Below, one piece after another: positions 1 through 8,612 of a stretch of 64,000 nt of DNA (position 1 is the first letter of the stretch; the number at the start of each line of letters is the position of its first letter). Position numbers and translations under genes: made by a program. The DNA lies in contig NZ_BCRN01000014.1 of NCBI RefSeq assembly GCF_001552615.1, forward strand, positions 69,400 through 133,399. The letters are read 5' to 3'. This DNA comes from Millisia brevis NBRC 105863. GTDB taxonomy: Bacteria > Actinomycetota > Actinomycetes > Mycobacteriales > Mycobacteriaceae. Under the pieces are notes generated by a model. The model was not told the origin of the DNA and searched no databases. It saw nothing but the letters and a program-made list of their open reading frames with translations.

Positions 1-2012
1 TCGGGTTCCGGCAGGATCAGGTCCGCATCGTCGCCGGCGTGCAGGATCGCGACCATCGTCGGGTTGGCGCCCGAGGTGGCGTGCAAACCGGCCCCCTGGG
101 CCTCCGGCAGCGGGTGATACCAGGCCTGGATCGTCGGGATCGTGTGGTCGTTCCACCCGTCGACGGTCATCGGATTGCCGTGTGCGTCGAACCATTCGAG
201 ATCGTCCGAGCCGGTGAAGAAGTCGTGCCGCTGCAGGGCGGGCACCCGGCGGCGGATCCGCAACGCCTCCGCCACGGTCGCCGCCAGGTCGTGATCGGCG
301 GACTCCCAGTCGATCGCGTAGGCTTCCTCGGCCGGGGTGGCCAACGGGACGCAGTAGGCGTTGTTGTTGCCGCCCTGGGAATGTCCGAGTTCGTCGCCGG
401 CCAGCAGCATCGGGGTGCCCGCCGACAGCGCCAGACTCGCCAGCAGGGCCCGCACATGCCGATCGCGTTCCTCGAGAATCTCGGGGTCGGAGGTCGGCCC
501 CTCGACGCCGTGGTTGACCGAGGTGTTGTTCGTCGTCCCGTCCCGGTTGTTCTCCCCGTTGGCGTCGTTGTGCTTCTCCTTGTAGGACACCAGGTCGCGG
601 ACGGTGAAGCCGTCGTGCGCGGTCACGAAGTTCAGCGATGCCCAGGGGTGGCGGCCGCCGGCGGCGAAGATGTCGGCGGAGCCGGCCAGGCGGGAGGCGA
701 TCCGATCGACACCGGATCCGGATGCCCAGAAGCTGCGCACCACATCGCGATAGCGGTCGTTCCATTCCGACCAGCGGGTGTCGAAGCCGCCGGTCCGGTA
801 GCCCTCGGCGGTCGCGTCCCAGGGCTCGGCGATCAACTTGCAGTCCGACAGGATCGGATCGGCGGCGATGGCGACCAGCAGCGCCGCCTGCGGGTCGAAG
901 GCGCCGCCGCCGGGCCGTCCGAGTACCGAGGCCAGGTCGAAGCGGAAGCCATCGACATCGAAAACCGTTGCCCAGTACCGCAAGCTGTCGCAGACCAGGC
1001 GGGCGGTGGTCACGGTCGCCGGATTGACCGTGTTACCGCAGCCGGTGATGTCGATATCGCGGCCCTTGTCGTCGAGCAGGTAGTAGCCGGGTGCGTCGAA
1101 GCCGCGCAGGGACAGCGACGGCCCGCTGACCCCGGCCTCGCAGGTGTGGTTGTAGACGACGTCCATGATCACTTCGATCCCGGCCGCGTGCAGTTCGGCG
1201 ACCATCCGGCCGAACTCCTCGACCTCGCGGCCCGGCGCGGTCGCGTACCGCGGATGCGGGGCGAACCAGGCGGCCGGCGAGTATCCCCAGTGGTTGCGCA
1301 TTCCGCGCTCGAGCACCGAGGGCTCGGTCAGAAAGGCCTGGACCGGCAGCAACTCCACGGCGGTGACCCCGAGTTCGAGCATGTGCTCGACCATCGGTGC
1401 CGAACTGACCCCCAGGAAAGTGCCGCGCAGATGCTCGGGAACGTCGGGGTGGCGGGCGGTCAACGAACCGACGTGCACCTCGTAGACCACCGTCCGCGAC
1501 CAGGGGATGTGCAGGCGTCCGTCGCCGGGAGCCAAGCGGGGCTCCGGGGTGACGACGCCGAGCGCCGCGTCCTGCAGGGAGTCGGTCGTCGAGCGGGGGC
1601 CGAACGGATCGTCACCGGCGTAGGCGTAGGTGCTGGGCGCGGTGGTGTCGCCGCCCTCGATCCGACGGGCGTACGGGTCGAGCAGCACCTTGTGCGGGTT
1701 GAAGCGCAGCCCGCGGCGCGGATCCCAGGGGCCGTCGACCCGGTAGCCGTACCGCTGGCCCGGGCCGACGTCGGGAACGTCGACATGCCAGACCCCGAAG
1801 GTGTGGTCGGTGACCGGGACGCGTCGCTCCACTCGATCGGCCGTGCCCGGGGTGTCGATCGGATGCGGACCGTCACCGTCGATCAGGCACAGCTCGACCG
1901 ATGTCGCCTGTGGTGCATGCACCGCGAATCGGGTTCCGAGGGGATGTGCGTGCGCTCCCAGGGGAAACGCGGCGCCGGCGGTGGGAGAATACGAAGCACA
2001 CACGGGATCCAT
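1..2012 (-). CDS. glgX: Glycogen debranching enzyme GlgX, 3' end off the left edge
   Basis: Isoamylase-type GH13 enzyme that hydrolyses alpha-1,6 branches of glycogen in the cytoplasm. The reading frame is open from the ATG at 2012 to the window edge (670 codons), so only the C-terminal tip is missing from a family of about 700 residues. An N-terminal CBM48-like segment (about residues 18-105, with W-DP-R and RYGYRVDGPWDP motifs) precedes the catalytic barrel. The GH13 triad is visible: nucleophile D359 in GFRFDLA, acid/base E396 in LIAEPWD and D467 in TAHDG. No convincing Shine-Dalgarno precedes the ATG, and a GTG three codons in is an alternative start. It is divergent from the ABC ATPase gene across about 250 bp. 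Confidence 0.95.
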   Translation of the reverse strand, partial: MDPVCASYSPTAGAAFPLGAHAHPLGTRFAVHAPQATSVELCLIDGDGPHPIDTPGTADRVERRVPVTDHTFGVWHVDVPDVGPGQRYGYRVDGPWDPRRGLRFNPHKVLLDPYARRIEGGDTTAPSTYAYAGDDPFGPRSTTDSLQDAALGVVTPEPRLAPGDGRLHIPWSRTVVYEVHVGSLTARHPDVPEHLRGTFLGVSSAPMVEHMLELGVTAVELLPVQAFLTEPSVLERGMRNHWGYSPAAWFAPHPRYATAPGREVEEFGRMVAELHAAGIEVIMDVVYNHTCEAGVSGPSLSLRGFDAPGYYLLDDKGRDIDITGCGNTVNPATVTTARLVCDSLRYWATVFDVDGFRFDLASVLGRPGGGAFDPQAALLVAIAADPILSDCKLIAEPWDATAEGYRTGGFDTRWSEWNDRYRDVVRSFWASGSGVDRIASRLAGSADIFAAGGRHPWASLNFVTAHDGFTVRDLVSYKEKHNDANGENNRDGTTNNTSVNHGVEGPTSDPEILEERDRHVRALLASLALSAGTPMLLAGDELGHSQGGNNNAYCVPLATPAEEAYAIDWESADHDLAATVAEALRIRRRVPALQRHDFFTGSDDLEWFDAHGNPMTVDGWNDHTIPTIQAWYHPLPEAQGAGLHATSGANPTMVAILHAGDDADLILPEP

Positions 2013-2264
2013 GGTGCCCGAACCGGGCGGTTCCGCGCTTGTCGTGCGATGTTGACCACTCCCGTACTGATCGGTCGGTTGTGCTCGACGGCTGCCGACA
2101 CGAGGTGAGCCGGGGTTATCCGCAACGGACCGCGGTCGGTGCGACAAGATGGGGGCGTGGCCAAGCATCGTGCTGAAGTTTCCGTCGCCCCGTCCGCCGG
2201 TCCCGCCCGCCGCTTCGCGGCCACCGCGGAATTCCCCGGGAGCGGCGGCAGTTGGGGGAGCGCG

Positions 2265-3107
2265 GTGACCGCCGCGGGTCCGACCGAGGTCGAGGTGGAA
2301 ACCGACCCGGACCTGTTGATCGACTTTCGGGACGTTCGCGTGCGCCGCGGCGCGACCACGCTGGTCGGTCCGGTGTCCTGGCAGGTCGAACTCGACGAGC
2401 GGTGGGTCGTGCTCGGGCCCAATGGTGTCGGCAAGACGACGCTGATGCGCCTGGCCGCCGCGGACCTGCACCCCTCGGACGGGGTGGCCTTCGTCCTCGG
2501 GGAACGCCTCGGCCGTGTCGACATCGCCGAACTCAAACCGCGCATCGGTCTGTCGTCGGCGGCGACCGCGGCCCGGGTGCCCGGCGAGGAGAAGGTGGTC
2601 GACCTGGTGCTCTCCGCGGGCTACGGGGTGCTCGGCCGCTGGCGGGAACGCTACGACGAACTCGACACCGAACGGGCCCTCGAGGTGCTGCGCCTCCTCG
2701 GTGCCGACCACCTCGGCGATCGCCTCTTCGGCACCCTGTCCGAGGGGGAGCGCAAGCGGGCGCTGATCGCCCGCGCGCTGATGCCGGACCCGGAACTGCT
2801 GCTGCTCGACGAACCGGCCGCCGGCCTCGACCTCGGCGGCCGCGAGGATCTGGTCGCGGTGCTGTCCGACCTGGCCCACGATCCGGACGCGCCCGCTCTC
2901 GTGCTGGTCACCCACCACGTCGAGGAGATCCCGCCCGGCTTCACCCATGCCCTCGTTCTCGGGCACGACGGCGTGGTTGCCGCCGGCCCGGTGGAGGAGG
3001 TCATCACCGCCGAGGTGCTCGGGAGCGCCTTCGAACAGCCGATCCGGGTCGAACGGCTCGACGACCGCTGGTTCGCCCGGCGCGCCCCGATCGAGCGTCG
3101 GCGATGA
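2265..3107 (+). CDS. ABC transporter ATP-binding protein
   Basis: Stand-alone nucleotide-binding domain of 280 residues that would energise a transporter or act as a soluble ABC ATPase. Walker A is GPNGVGKT (51-58), the signature is LSEGE (158-162), Walker B is LLLLDEP (178-184), and the H-loop lies in LVTHH. The GTG at 2265 is preferred because GGGGGAG lies 6-11 bases upstream and the length then matches my recollection of the M. tuberculosis Rv3041c homologue; the frame stays open to a GTG at 2157 or 2139. The stop overlaps the next ATG (ATGA), so it is probably co-translated with the NUDIX gene. No permease gene is adjacent, so the substrate is unknown. Confidence 0.9.
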   Translation: MTAAGPTEVEVETDPDLLIDFRDVRVRRGATTLVGPVSWQVELDERWVVLGPNGVGKTTLMRLAAADLHPSDGVAFVLGERLGRVDIAELKPRIGLSSAATAARVPGEEKVVDLVLSAGYGVLGRWRERYDELDTERALEVLRLLGADHLGDRLFGTLSEGERKRALIARALMPDPELLLLDEPAAGLDLGGREDLVAVLSDLAHDPDAPALVLVTHHVEEIPPGFTHALVLGHDGVVAAGPVEEVITAEVLGSAFEQPIRVERLDDRWFARRAPIERRR

Positions 3108-3910
3108 CCGCCGGTCTCGACCTGGTCGACCACGACGTCCCCACCCGCGATGCGGCCACGGTCGTGCTGGTGCGCGACGGTGTCGAGGGGCTCGAGGTCT
3201 TCCTGCAGCACCGGCAGTCGTCGATGGCGTTCGCTCCGGGGATGACGGTTTTCCCCGGTGGTGGCGTCGACCCGTCCGACGGGACCCCGCCGAGCCGCTG
3301 GTTCGGCTCGGAGCCGGCCGCGATCGCCGCGATCCTCGATGTCCCCCTGGAGCGGTCGGTCGGCTGGATCTGTGCGGCGGTGCGCGAGACATTCGAGGAA
3401 TGCGGCGTCCTGCTGGCGGGCGCCGGCGCGGACGAGGTGGTCTCCGATACCGCACCGATGGCCGGTCAACGCGCCACGCTCGGTCGACACGGTGATTCGT
3501 TGGCCGCCCTGCTCGACGGTCACGGACTGGGCCTGCGCGGCGATCTGCTCGTGCCGGTCGCCCGGTGGATCACCCCGCGCGGCGAGCGGCGCCGCTACGA
3601 CACGCTCTTCTTCGGTGCGGTGCTCCCGCCCGCGCAGGCCGCCGACGCGGAGAACACCGAGGTCACCCACGCCGGGTGGCGCCGTCCGGTCGATGCGCTG
3701 GCCGACTGGACCGCGGGCAAGGTGCTGCTGATGCCGCCCACCTGGGCGCAGTTGACCCACCTGGCCACCCTGGAATCGGCGGCCCAGCTCGCCGAGTCCG
3801 AGGTCGATCTGCGGCCGATCGAGCCGCGCCTGGTGCGGACCGAGGCGGGGCGGCGGGTCGACTTCCCCGGCTGCGAGGACTACTACCGGGACCTGCCCAC
3901 CTACGGCTGA
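3104..3910 (+). CDS. NUDIX hydrolase
   Basis: Hydrolase of a nucleoside-diphosphate-linked substrate, 268 residues. The NUDIX helix is clear: R94-E-T-F-E-E-C-G-V, with metal-binding glutamates E98 and E99. The upstream glycine-rich strand (FPGGGVD, 50-56) is separated from it by an insertion, as in NUDT19/NUDT8-like and acyl-CoA-type NUDIX proteins. The start overlaps the ABC ATPase stop by four bases. The order ABC ATPase - NUDIX - enoyl-CoA hydratase - methyltransferase matches what I recall of M. tuberculosis Rv3041c-Rv3038c. The true substrate cannot be read from sequence. Confidence 0.9.
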   Translation: MTAGLDLVDHDVPTRDAATVVLVRDGVEGLEVFLQHRQSSMAFAPGMTVFPGGGVDPSDGTPPSRWFGSEPAAIAAILDVPLERSVGWICAAVRETFEECGVLLAGAGADEVVSDTAPMAGQRATLGRHGDSLAALLDGHGLGLRGDLLVPVARWITPRGERRRYDTLFFGAVLPPAQAADAENTEVTHAGWRRPVDALADWTAGKVLLMPPTWAQLTHLATLESAAQLAESEVDLRPIEPRLVRTEAGRRVDFPGCEDYYRDLPTYG

Positions 3911-3971
3911 CCATCGGGCACGGCCTGCCTCGGGTGACCATCGGGTGGGTGACCAGTCGGCACGGGGCGGG

Positions 3972-4415
3972 CTACCGGCCCGGAACGAAGTCGGGATTGG
4001 CCAGCTCGAACCCGGCGAACTCGAACGCCGGTGTCACCGTGCAGCTGACCAGCGTCCAGGCGCCGAGCGGCCACGCCGCCTGCCACCAGTGCGCCGGCAC
4101 CCGCAGCTGCGGATGCTGGTCGTCGTCGAGGTCGATGCCCAGCACCCGGTCGGTCGGCGCGGTCGCGTCGTTCGGGCTGGTGGCCAGTACCAGCGGCGCC
4201 CCGGCGTGGAAATGCCAGATCTCGTCGGCGTCGACCCGATGCCAGTGCGAGCGCTCGCCCGCCGCGAGCAGGAAGTGGATCGCGGTACCGGCCCCGCGCC
4301 CCTCGGCGGGCCGGTCGCGCCAGGTCTCCCGGAAATGGCCGCCCTCCGGATGAGGCTGGAGTTGCAATCGGTCGATGACGTCCTGAGCGGACAGCGAAGA
4401 GATACCGGAGGTCAT
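3972..4415 (-). CDS. DUF985 cupin-like protein
   Basis: Predicted cytosolic protein of 147 residues with the DUF985 (Cupin_5) pattern: an N-terminal PHPEGGHFRETWR segment, then AIHFLLAAGERSHWHRVDADEIWHFH split by beta strands, and a C-terminal VTPAFEFAGFELA signature. The histidines in SHWHR and WHFH are typical cupin positions. Biochemical function is unsettled; sugar-epimerase-like activity has been suggested for relatives. The ATG at 4415 is chosen because the upstream 17 in-frame codons are arginine-rich and unlike the family. It lies opposite to its neighbours, convergent with the NUDIX gene and divergent from the hydratase gene. Confidence 0.88.
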   Translation of the reverse strand: MTSGISSLSAQDVIDRLQLQPHPEGGHFRETWRDRPAEGRGAGTAIHFLLAAGERSHWHRVDADEIWHFHAGAPLVLATSPNDATAPTDRVLGIDLDDDQHPQLRVPAHWWQAAWPLGAWTLVSCTVTPAFEFAGFELANPDFVPGR

Positions 4416-4510
4416 CCGCCGATTCTGGCCCCTGTGGACCCGATCCGGCGCGGCCGGCCGCGGCATCGACGTTAGGCTCGGCGGGCGGAAGCGCCGGCGA
4501 GGGGAGTGGA

Positions 4511-5269
4511 ATGGCCGAGTTCGTGCACGTCACCTCGACGACCGATGGGGTGGCGATCCTGCTGATCGACAACCCGCCGTGGAACACCCTGAGCCGTCAG
4601 GTCGACGACGAACTGGTCGACGCCGCGGCGTCGATCGCCGCCGACCCCGCGATCCGGGTCGCGATCGTCCACGGCGGCCCGAAACTGTTCTGCGCGGGAG
4701 CGGACCTGGCCGAGCGCGCCGACCTGACCGTCGAGCAGTACGACCGTATCGGTGGCCTCGAGCGCGGTATCGAGGCGATCGCGGCCCTGCGGATCCCGAC
4801 GATCGCCGCGATCACCGGCCACGCGATCGGCACCGGCCTGCACCTGGCCGCCGCGACCGACCATCGGGTCGCCGGCGACAACGTGCGCTTCGGGCTGCCG
4901 GAGATCCGCTACGCCGCGATCCCCTCGACGGCGGCGCTGCGCCGCCTCGCCGACCTGATCGGCCCATCCGCCACCACCGACCTCGCTCGCGCCGGCACCC
5001 CCTTCGGCGCCGCCGAGGCGCTGCGCCTGGGCCTGCTCGACGCCGTCGTCGCCCCCGACGACGTGCTGTCCGCGGCCCTGACGGTCGCCGGGCGCTACCG
5101 GGGCCGACCCGACCTGCTCGCCGCGATCGCCGACGCCGTCGCCGACCGGCGGGAGCCGTCCGCGCCGCAGGTCGATCCCGTCCGGGCCCTGCTCGCCGAC
5201 CCGGACCACGGCGAGCGGATCCGCGCCTATCTGGCGGGCGGACCCGCCGCGGTCGGTACGTCCCGCTAG
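4511..5269 (+). CDS. Enoyl-CoA hydratase/isomerase family protein (EchA17-like)
   Basis: Crotonase-fold protein of 252 residues that probably acts on an acyl-CoA thioester. The oxyanion-hole strand LFCAGADL (59-66) and the GHAIGTGLHLA helix (103-113) are present. Of the two catalytic glutamates of classical hydratases, the second is kept (E131 in LPEIR), but the first position is H111 (GLHLA instead of CELA). From memory the M. tuberculosis homologue EchA17 also lacks this glutamate, so the change is probably a family trait; hydratase activity is uncertain, and isomerase or another crotonase reaction is possible. A purine-rich GAGGGGAGTGGA directly precedes the ATG. Confidence 0.9.
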   Translation: MAEFVHVTSTTDGVAILLIDNPPWNTLSRQVDDELVDAAASIAADPAIRVAIVHGGPKLFCAGADLAERADLTVEQYDRIGGLERGIEAIAALRIPTIAAITGHAIGTGLHLAAATDHRVAGDNVRFGLPEIRYAAIPSTAALRRLADLIGPSATTDLARAGTPFGAAEALRLGLLDAVVAPDDVLSAALTVAGRYRGRPDLLAAIADAVADRREPSAPQVDPVRALLADPDHGERIRAYLAGGPAAVGTSR

Positions 5270-5372
5270 GGCGCCTCGACCCGGCGGCCCCTCCGAACGG
5301 CGGGTTGCGCCCGGGTGTCGGTCGGGTGGCACCCGGCGCGAGGGGTGATGAGGCTGCCATTACTCTGCTGCT

Positions 5373-6407
5373 ATGACTGCCGGCTCCACACCCGTACCCC
5401 ACCCGTCGACCGAGGCCGAGGAGGTCGTGGTGGACACCGTCGAGGACGCGACCATCGATCCCGCCCCGCGGCCGCACGCCACCGCGGAGGAGGTCGCCGC
5501 GGCGCTCGAGGACACGAAGCTGGCGCAGGTGCTTTACCACGACTGGGAAGCCGAGACCTACGACGAGAAGTGGTCGATCTCCTACGATGAGCGGTGCATC
5601 GACTACGCCCGCGGCCGCTTCGACGCCGTCGCCGGTGACCAGCCCCTGCCCTACGGGCGCGCCCTGGAACTGGGCTGCGGTACCGGCTTCTTCCTGCTCA
5701 ACCTGATGCAGGCCGGCGTCGCGGAGAAGGGCTCGGTCACCGACCTGTCGCCCGGCATGGTCAAGGTCGCCCTGCGCAACGCCGAGAACCTCGGCCTGGA
5801 CGTCGACGGACGCGTCGCGGACGCCGAGACCATCCCGTACGAGGACAACACCTTCGACCTGGTCGTCGGCCACGCGGTGCTCCACCACATCCCCGACGTC
5901 GAGCAGTCGCTGCGCGAGGTGCTGCGCGTGCTCAAGCCGGGCGGGCGCTTCGTCTTCGCCGGCGAGCCGTCGACCGTCGGCAACTTCTACGCCCGCTGGC
6001 TCGGCCGCGCGACCTGGGAGGTCACCACCCGGGTCACCAAGATCCCGGCCCTGTCGAGCTGGCGGCGCCCGCAGGAGGAGCTCGACGAGTCGTCGCGCGC
6101 CGCCGCGCTCGAGGCCGTCGTCGACCTGCACACCTTCGACCCGTCGGATCTCGAACTGATCGCGCGCAGTGCCGGCGCGCGCAATGTGCACGCCGAGACC
6201 GAGGAATTCGCCGCCGCCCTGCTCGGCTGGCCGGTGCGCACCTTCGAAGCGGCCGTCCCCGCCGACAAGCTCGGCTGGGGTTGGGCGAAGTTCGCCTTCG
6301 GCGGGTGGAAGACGCTCAGCAAGCTCGACGAGCGGGTCCTGCGCCACGTCGTGCCGCGGCGGTTCTTCTACAACGTCGCGATCACCGGGACCAAGCCCGT
6401 CTCCTGA
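5373..6407 (+). CDS. Class I SAM-dependent methyltransferase
   Basis: Rossmann-fold methyltransferase of 344 residues. Motif I is LELGCGTGFF (98-107), followed by DLSPGM, FDLVVGHAVLHHIPD and LKPGGRFVFAGEPS, the Methyltransf_11 pattern. A disordered acidic N-terminus (about 1-45) and a long C-terminal extension (about 215-344) are family-specific. It resembles M. tuberculosis Rv3038c and sits in the same order after an EchA17-like gene. No Shine-Dalgarno is visible, and CATTACTC 15 bases upstream could be a -10 element of a leaderless transcript. The methyl acceptor is unknown; the gene lies near methylglucose-polysaccharide genes, but that link is only positional. Confidence 0.9.
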   Translation: MTAGSTPVPHPSTEAEEVVVDTVEDATIDPAPRPHATAEEVAAALEDTKLAQVLYHDWEAETYDEKWSISYDERCIDYARGRFDAVAGDQPLPYGRALELGCGTGFFLLNLMQAGVAEKGSVTDLSPGMVKVALRNAENLGLDVDGRVADAETIPYEDNTFDLVVGHAVLHHIPDVEQSLREVLRVLKPGGRFVFAGEPSTVGNFYARWLGRATWEVTTRVTKIPALSSWRRPQEELDESSRAAALEAVVDLHTFDPSDLELIARSAGARNVHAETEEFAAALLGWPVRTFEAAVPADKLGWGWAKFAFGGWKTLSKLDERVLRHVVPRRFFYNVAITGTKPVS

Positions 6408-6429
6408 CCGGCCGGCCCCGCATCGACTC

Positions 6430-7614
6430 GTGTCCTACCGGTACACCCCTGCCGACGTCGCGTACCTGACCTCACCGGATGGTGTGGCCGCTGCGGCCGA
6501 CCTCGCCGCATCCCTGGCGCTGACGCCGGCCTCCCTGGTCGGCGACATCGCCCGGGCCGGCAAACGGTACGGGCAGTTCGGAGCGGCCCTGGTCGACACG
6601 GTCGCGCTGCGGCGTCGCGCGCTGGCCAAGATGCCGGCCGCCGACGCCGAGCGCAGGCTGTTCACCGACGACGGCCTCCAGCAGGCGACCCCGCATATCG
6701 TCGCCCGGCACCGGGCGGTGCGGCTGACCGGTCGGCGGGTGCACGACGTCACCTGCTCGATCGGCGCCGACCTGGCCGCTGCGGCGTGCACCGCCGATTT
6801 GGTGGTCGGCAGCGACCTCGACCCGGTGCGCCTGCTGATGGCGCGGCACAATGTGCCCGGCGTCGAGGTGCTGCGGGCCGACGCGCTGACGCCGACCACC
6901 CGGGGCACCACGGTGGTCGCCGACCCGGCGCGCCGCTCCGATGGGCGCCGCACCGTCGACCCCGCCGCCCTCGAGCCGTCCCTGCCGAGCCTGCTGGAGA
7001 TCTATCGCGGCCGGGACCTGGTGATCAAATGTGCCCCCGGGCTGCACCCCGAACGGTTGGATTTCGACGGGGAGGCCGAGGTCGTCTCGCTCGACGGCGG
7101 GGTGCGGGAGATGTGCCTGTGGTCGCCGGGCCTCGCCGGACCCGGGGTGCGCTCGCGCGCGACCATCCTGCGGTCCAACGGATTTGTCGAGCAGGTCACC
7201 GACCTCGACCCGGACGACTGCGGCGTCGGCGAACCCGGCGCCTACGTGATCGACCCGGACGGGGCCATCGTCCGCGCCGGACTGGTCCGCCACTGGGCGA
7301 AGCGGCACGGCCTGCGGCAACTCGACCCACGGATCGCGCACCTCACCGGCGACGCGATCCCACCCGGCGCGAGCGGCTTCCCCTTCCTCGAGATGCTGCC
7401 GATGCGACCCAAACCGCTGCGCGCGCGGCTGCGCTCCCTCGACTGCGGGCCCCTCGAAATCCTGGTGCGCGGCGCGGACGTCGACCCGGATCACCTGCGC
7501 AAACAGATCAAGCCCACCGGTTCGACCCCGCTGACCGTCGTGGTGACCCGCATCGGCAGCCGGGTCACCGCGCTGATCTGCGGTGCGCGGGAGTTCGCGG
7601 GGTCGCTGTCCTAG
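6430..7614 (+). CDS. Methyltransferase with THUMP-like C-terminal domain
   Basis: Class I methyltransferase-like protein of 394 residues, related to M. tuberculosis Rv3037c. A helical N-terminus (1-90) leads to a SAM-binding core (DVTCSIGADLAAAA, then GSDLDPVRLLMARHN), followed by VVADPARR, a DPPR-like catalytic signature of nucleic-acid and guanidino methyltransferases. The C-terminal 60 residues resemble the THUMP-like domain found on such proteins, suggesting an RNA substrate. The GTG at 6430 is chosen because upstream in-frame sequence lies inside the preceding gene. It follows that gene by 22 bases and is probably co-transcribed. Confidence 0.85.
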   Translation: MSYRYTPADVAYLTSPDGVAAAADLAASLALTPASLVGDIARAGKRYGQFGAALVDTVALRRRALAKMPAADAERRLFTDDGLQQATPHIVARHRAVRLTGRRVHDVTCSIGADLAAAACTADLVVGSDLDPVRLLMARHNVPGVEVLRADALTPTTRGTTVVADPARRSDGRRTVDPAALEPSLPSLLEIYRGRDLVIKCAPGLHPERLDFDGEAEVVSLDGGVREMCLWSPGLAGPGVRSRATILRSNGFVEQVTDLDPDDCGVGEPGAYVIDPDGAIVRAGLVRHWAKRHGLRQLDPRIAHLTGDAIPPGASGFPFLEMLPMRPKPLRARLRSLDCGPLEILVRGADVDPDHLRKQIKPTGSTPLTVVVTRIGSRVTALICGAREFAGSLS

Positions 7615-7631
7615 GGAGCGTGTGCAATCAA

Positions 7632-7683
7632 CGCCCTCGGCGGGCCGCCGAGGCGATAGTCTCCTCGGGGCTCGCCGAGGGCG
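7632..7683. repeat. 11-bp inverted repeat in the intergenic region
   Basis: CGCCCTCGGCG (7632-7642) is perfectly complementary to CGCCGAGGGCG (7673-7683) across a 30-base spacer that itself can form a short GC hairpin. It begins 17 bases after the methyltransferase stop. It could be a terminator without a T-tract, or a regulatory element for the small downstream gene. Confidence 0.5.
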
Positions 7684-7723
7684 AGGAACGCACATCGGTC
7701 GAGGGGTATGCGAGCCTGGGGGC

Positions 7724-7978
7724 ATGGGACTTTTCGGAAATGGACGGTCCACCGGCGATATCGAACGTCTCGAACGGCGGGTCGGTGAACTCGAGCGGCA
7801 GGTCGCGCAACTGCGCGCTGCCGCGGGCTTCGGTACCGCCGCCGCCCCGCTCGAGGAGTGGGAGCAGCAGGTCCGGCAGCTGAACGACGCGGGCAAGAAG
7901 ATCGAGGCGATCAAATCCGTGCGGGAAGCCACCGGCTGGGGCCTGCGCGAAGCCAAGGAATACGTCGACCGGATCTAG
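7724..7978 (+). CDS. Small ribosomal L7/L12 C-terminal-domain-like protein
   Basis: An 84-residue protein. The C-terminal half (AGKKIEAIKSVREATGWGLREAKEYVDR) is written here as motif pieces: KKIEAIK, VREATG and LREAKEYVD, which match the C-terminal domain of ribosomal protein bL12 (KKI-VIK-VRE-TG-GLKEAK-LV). The N-terminal half (residues 14-35) is a predicted coiled coil with a heptad pattern (IERLERRVGELERQVAQL). It lacks the bL12 N-terminal stalk-binding domain and is too short to be RplL, so it may borrow the factor-binding surface while dimerising through the coiled coil. The ATG is preceded by a G-rich stretch. Function unknown. Confidence 0.82.
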   Translation: MGLFGNGRSTGDIERLERRVGELERQVAQLRAAAGFGTAAAPLEEWEQQVRQLNDAGKKIEAIKSVREATGWGLREAKEYVDRI

Positions 7979-7996
7979 GGTGCACCCCGGCCGTTC

Positions 7997-8494
7997 CTAC
8001 GGCGCGGCGTCGCCGGAGTTCTCCACCCGGCTCAGGATCACCACCGCGGTGTCTCCGGACCGCAGGGCGGCGTAGCGGTCCAAGCCCTTTCCCCATCCCG
8101 TGGTCGTCCCGCACAGGTCCCACAACTCGGCCGCATCGTCGGCCGCCGCGCGGCGCGCCAGCACCTCGCCTGTGCCGTCGGCCAGATCGACCCGGGCACG
8201 CGGCTGGGTCTGCAGGTTCAACCACCACGCCGGGTCGGCGGTGTCCCAGCCGTTCATCGCCAGGGTCACCAGATCATCGCCGCTTGCGACGTAGCGGAGC
8301 AGAACGTCGCGCGGTAGTCCGCTGCGCCGCCCCGTGGTCCACAGTCTCAGCAGTCCGGCGTGCCCCGGGGCCGGCGTGCTCAGGCTCCAACGGCCGCCGC
8401 GCAACCTGCCGGCGAGGGCTCGGTGGATCGACCAGATCGTGCGAATGACGCGGCGCGGGGGCAGTCGAGGGGTGCGGTGGTCGGAGTGGGCCAT
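7997..8494 (-). CDS. Ddn-like deazaflavin (F420)-dependent nitroreductase-family protein
   Basis: A 165-residue split-barrel protein of the Ddn family, which uses reduced coenzyme F420 to reduce quinones and nitro compounds. Family signatures are LRLWTTGRRSGLPRDVLL (TTGRxSG motif, about 50-65) and DPAWWLNLQTQPRARV (about 87-102). The host carries F420 biosynthesis genes at 37-39 kb in this window. It is divergent from a TetR gene 118 bp away with a perfect palindrome between them, so it is the likely target of that repressor. An arginine-rich N-terminus suggests peripheral membrane association, as proposed for Ddn. Confidence 0.85.
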   Translation of the reverse strand: MAHSDHRTPRLPPRRVIRTIWSIHRALAGRLRGGRWSLSTPAPGHAGLLRLWTTGRRSGLPRDVLLRYVASGDDLVTLAMNGWDTADPAWWLNLQTQPRARVDLADGTGEVLARRAAADDAAELWDLCGTTTGWGKGLDRYAALRSGDTAVVILSRVENSGDAAP

Positions 8495-8558
8495 GGGTGG
8501 CTCCTATCGGGATGCCGGCCGGAGGTCGATGGGGTCCGCACAAGCGACGTAGACGCTG

Positions 8559-8570
8559 TACGTATACGTA
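8559..8570. promoter_or_regulatory. Perfect 12-bp palindrome, probable TetR operator
   Basis: TACGTATACGTA is its own reverse complement and lies in the 118-bp gap between the divergent Ddn-like and TetR genes, beside AT-rich hexamers (TATATT at 8572-8577) that could be a -10 element. Position and symmetry are those of an autoregulatory TetR site controlling both genes. Confidence 0.65.
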
Positions 8571-8612
8571 GTATATTCCAGAAGCCCGCTTCCCGCCCAG
8601 TAACCTCGGCGC

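Noticed and set aside
39-2108. 689-codon open frame on the + strand at the left edge
   Set aside because: It is antisense to glgX, is rich in Arg/Gly/Val with no recognisable domain, and results from the GC-rich codon pattern.
2139-2264. N-terminal extension of the ABC ATPase
   Set aside because: The extension is low-complexity; a GTG with a strong GGGGGAG site lies downstream at 2265 and gives the expected length.
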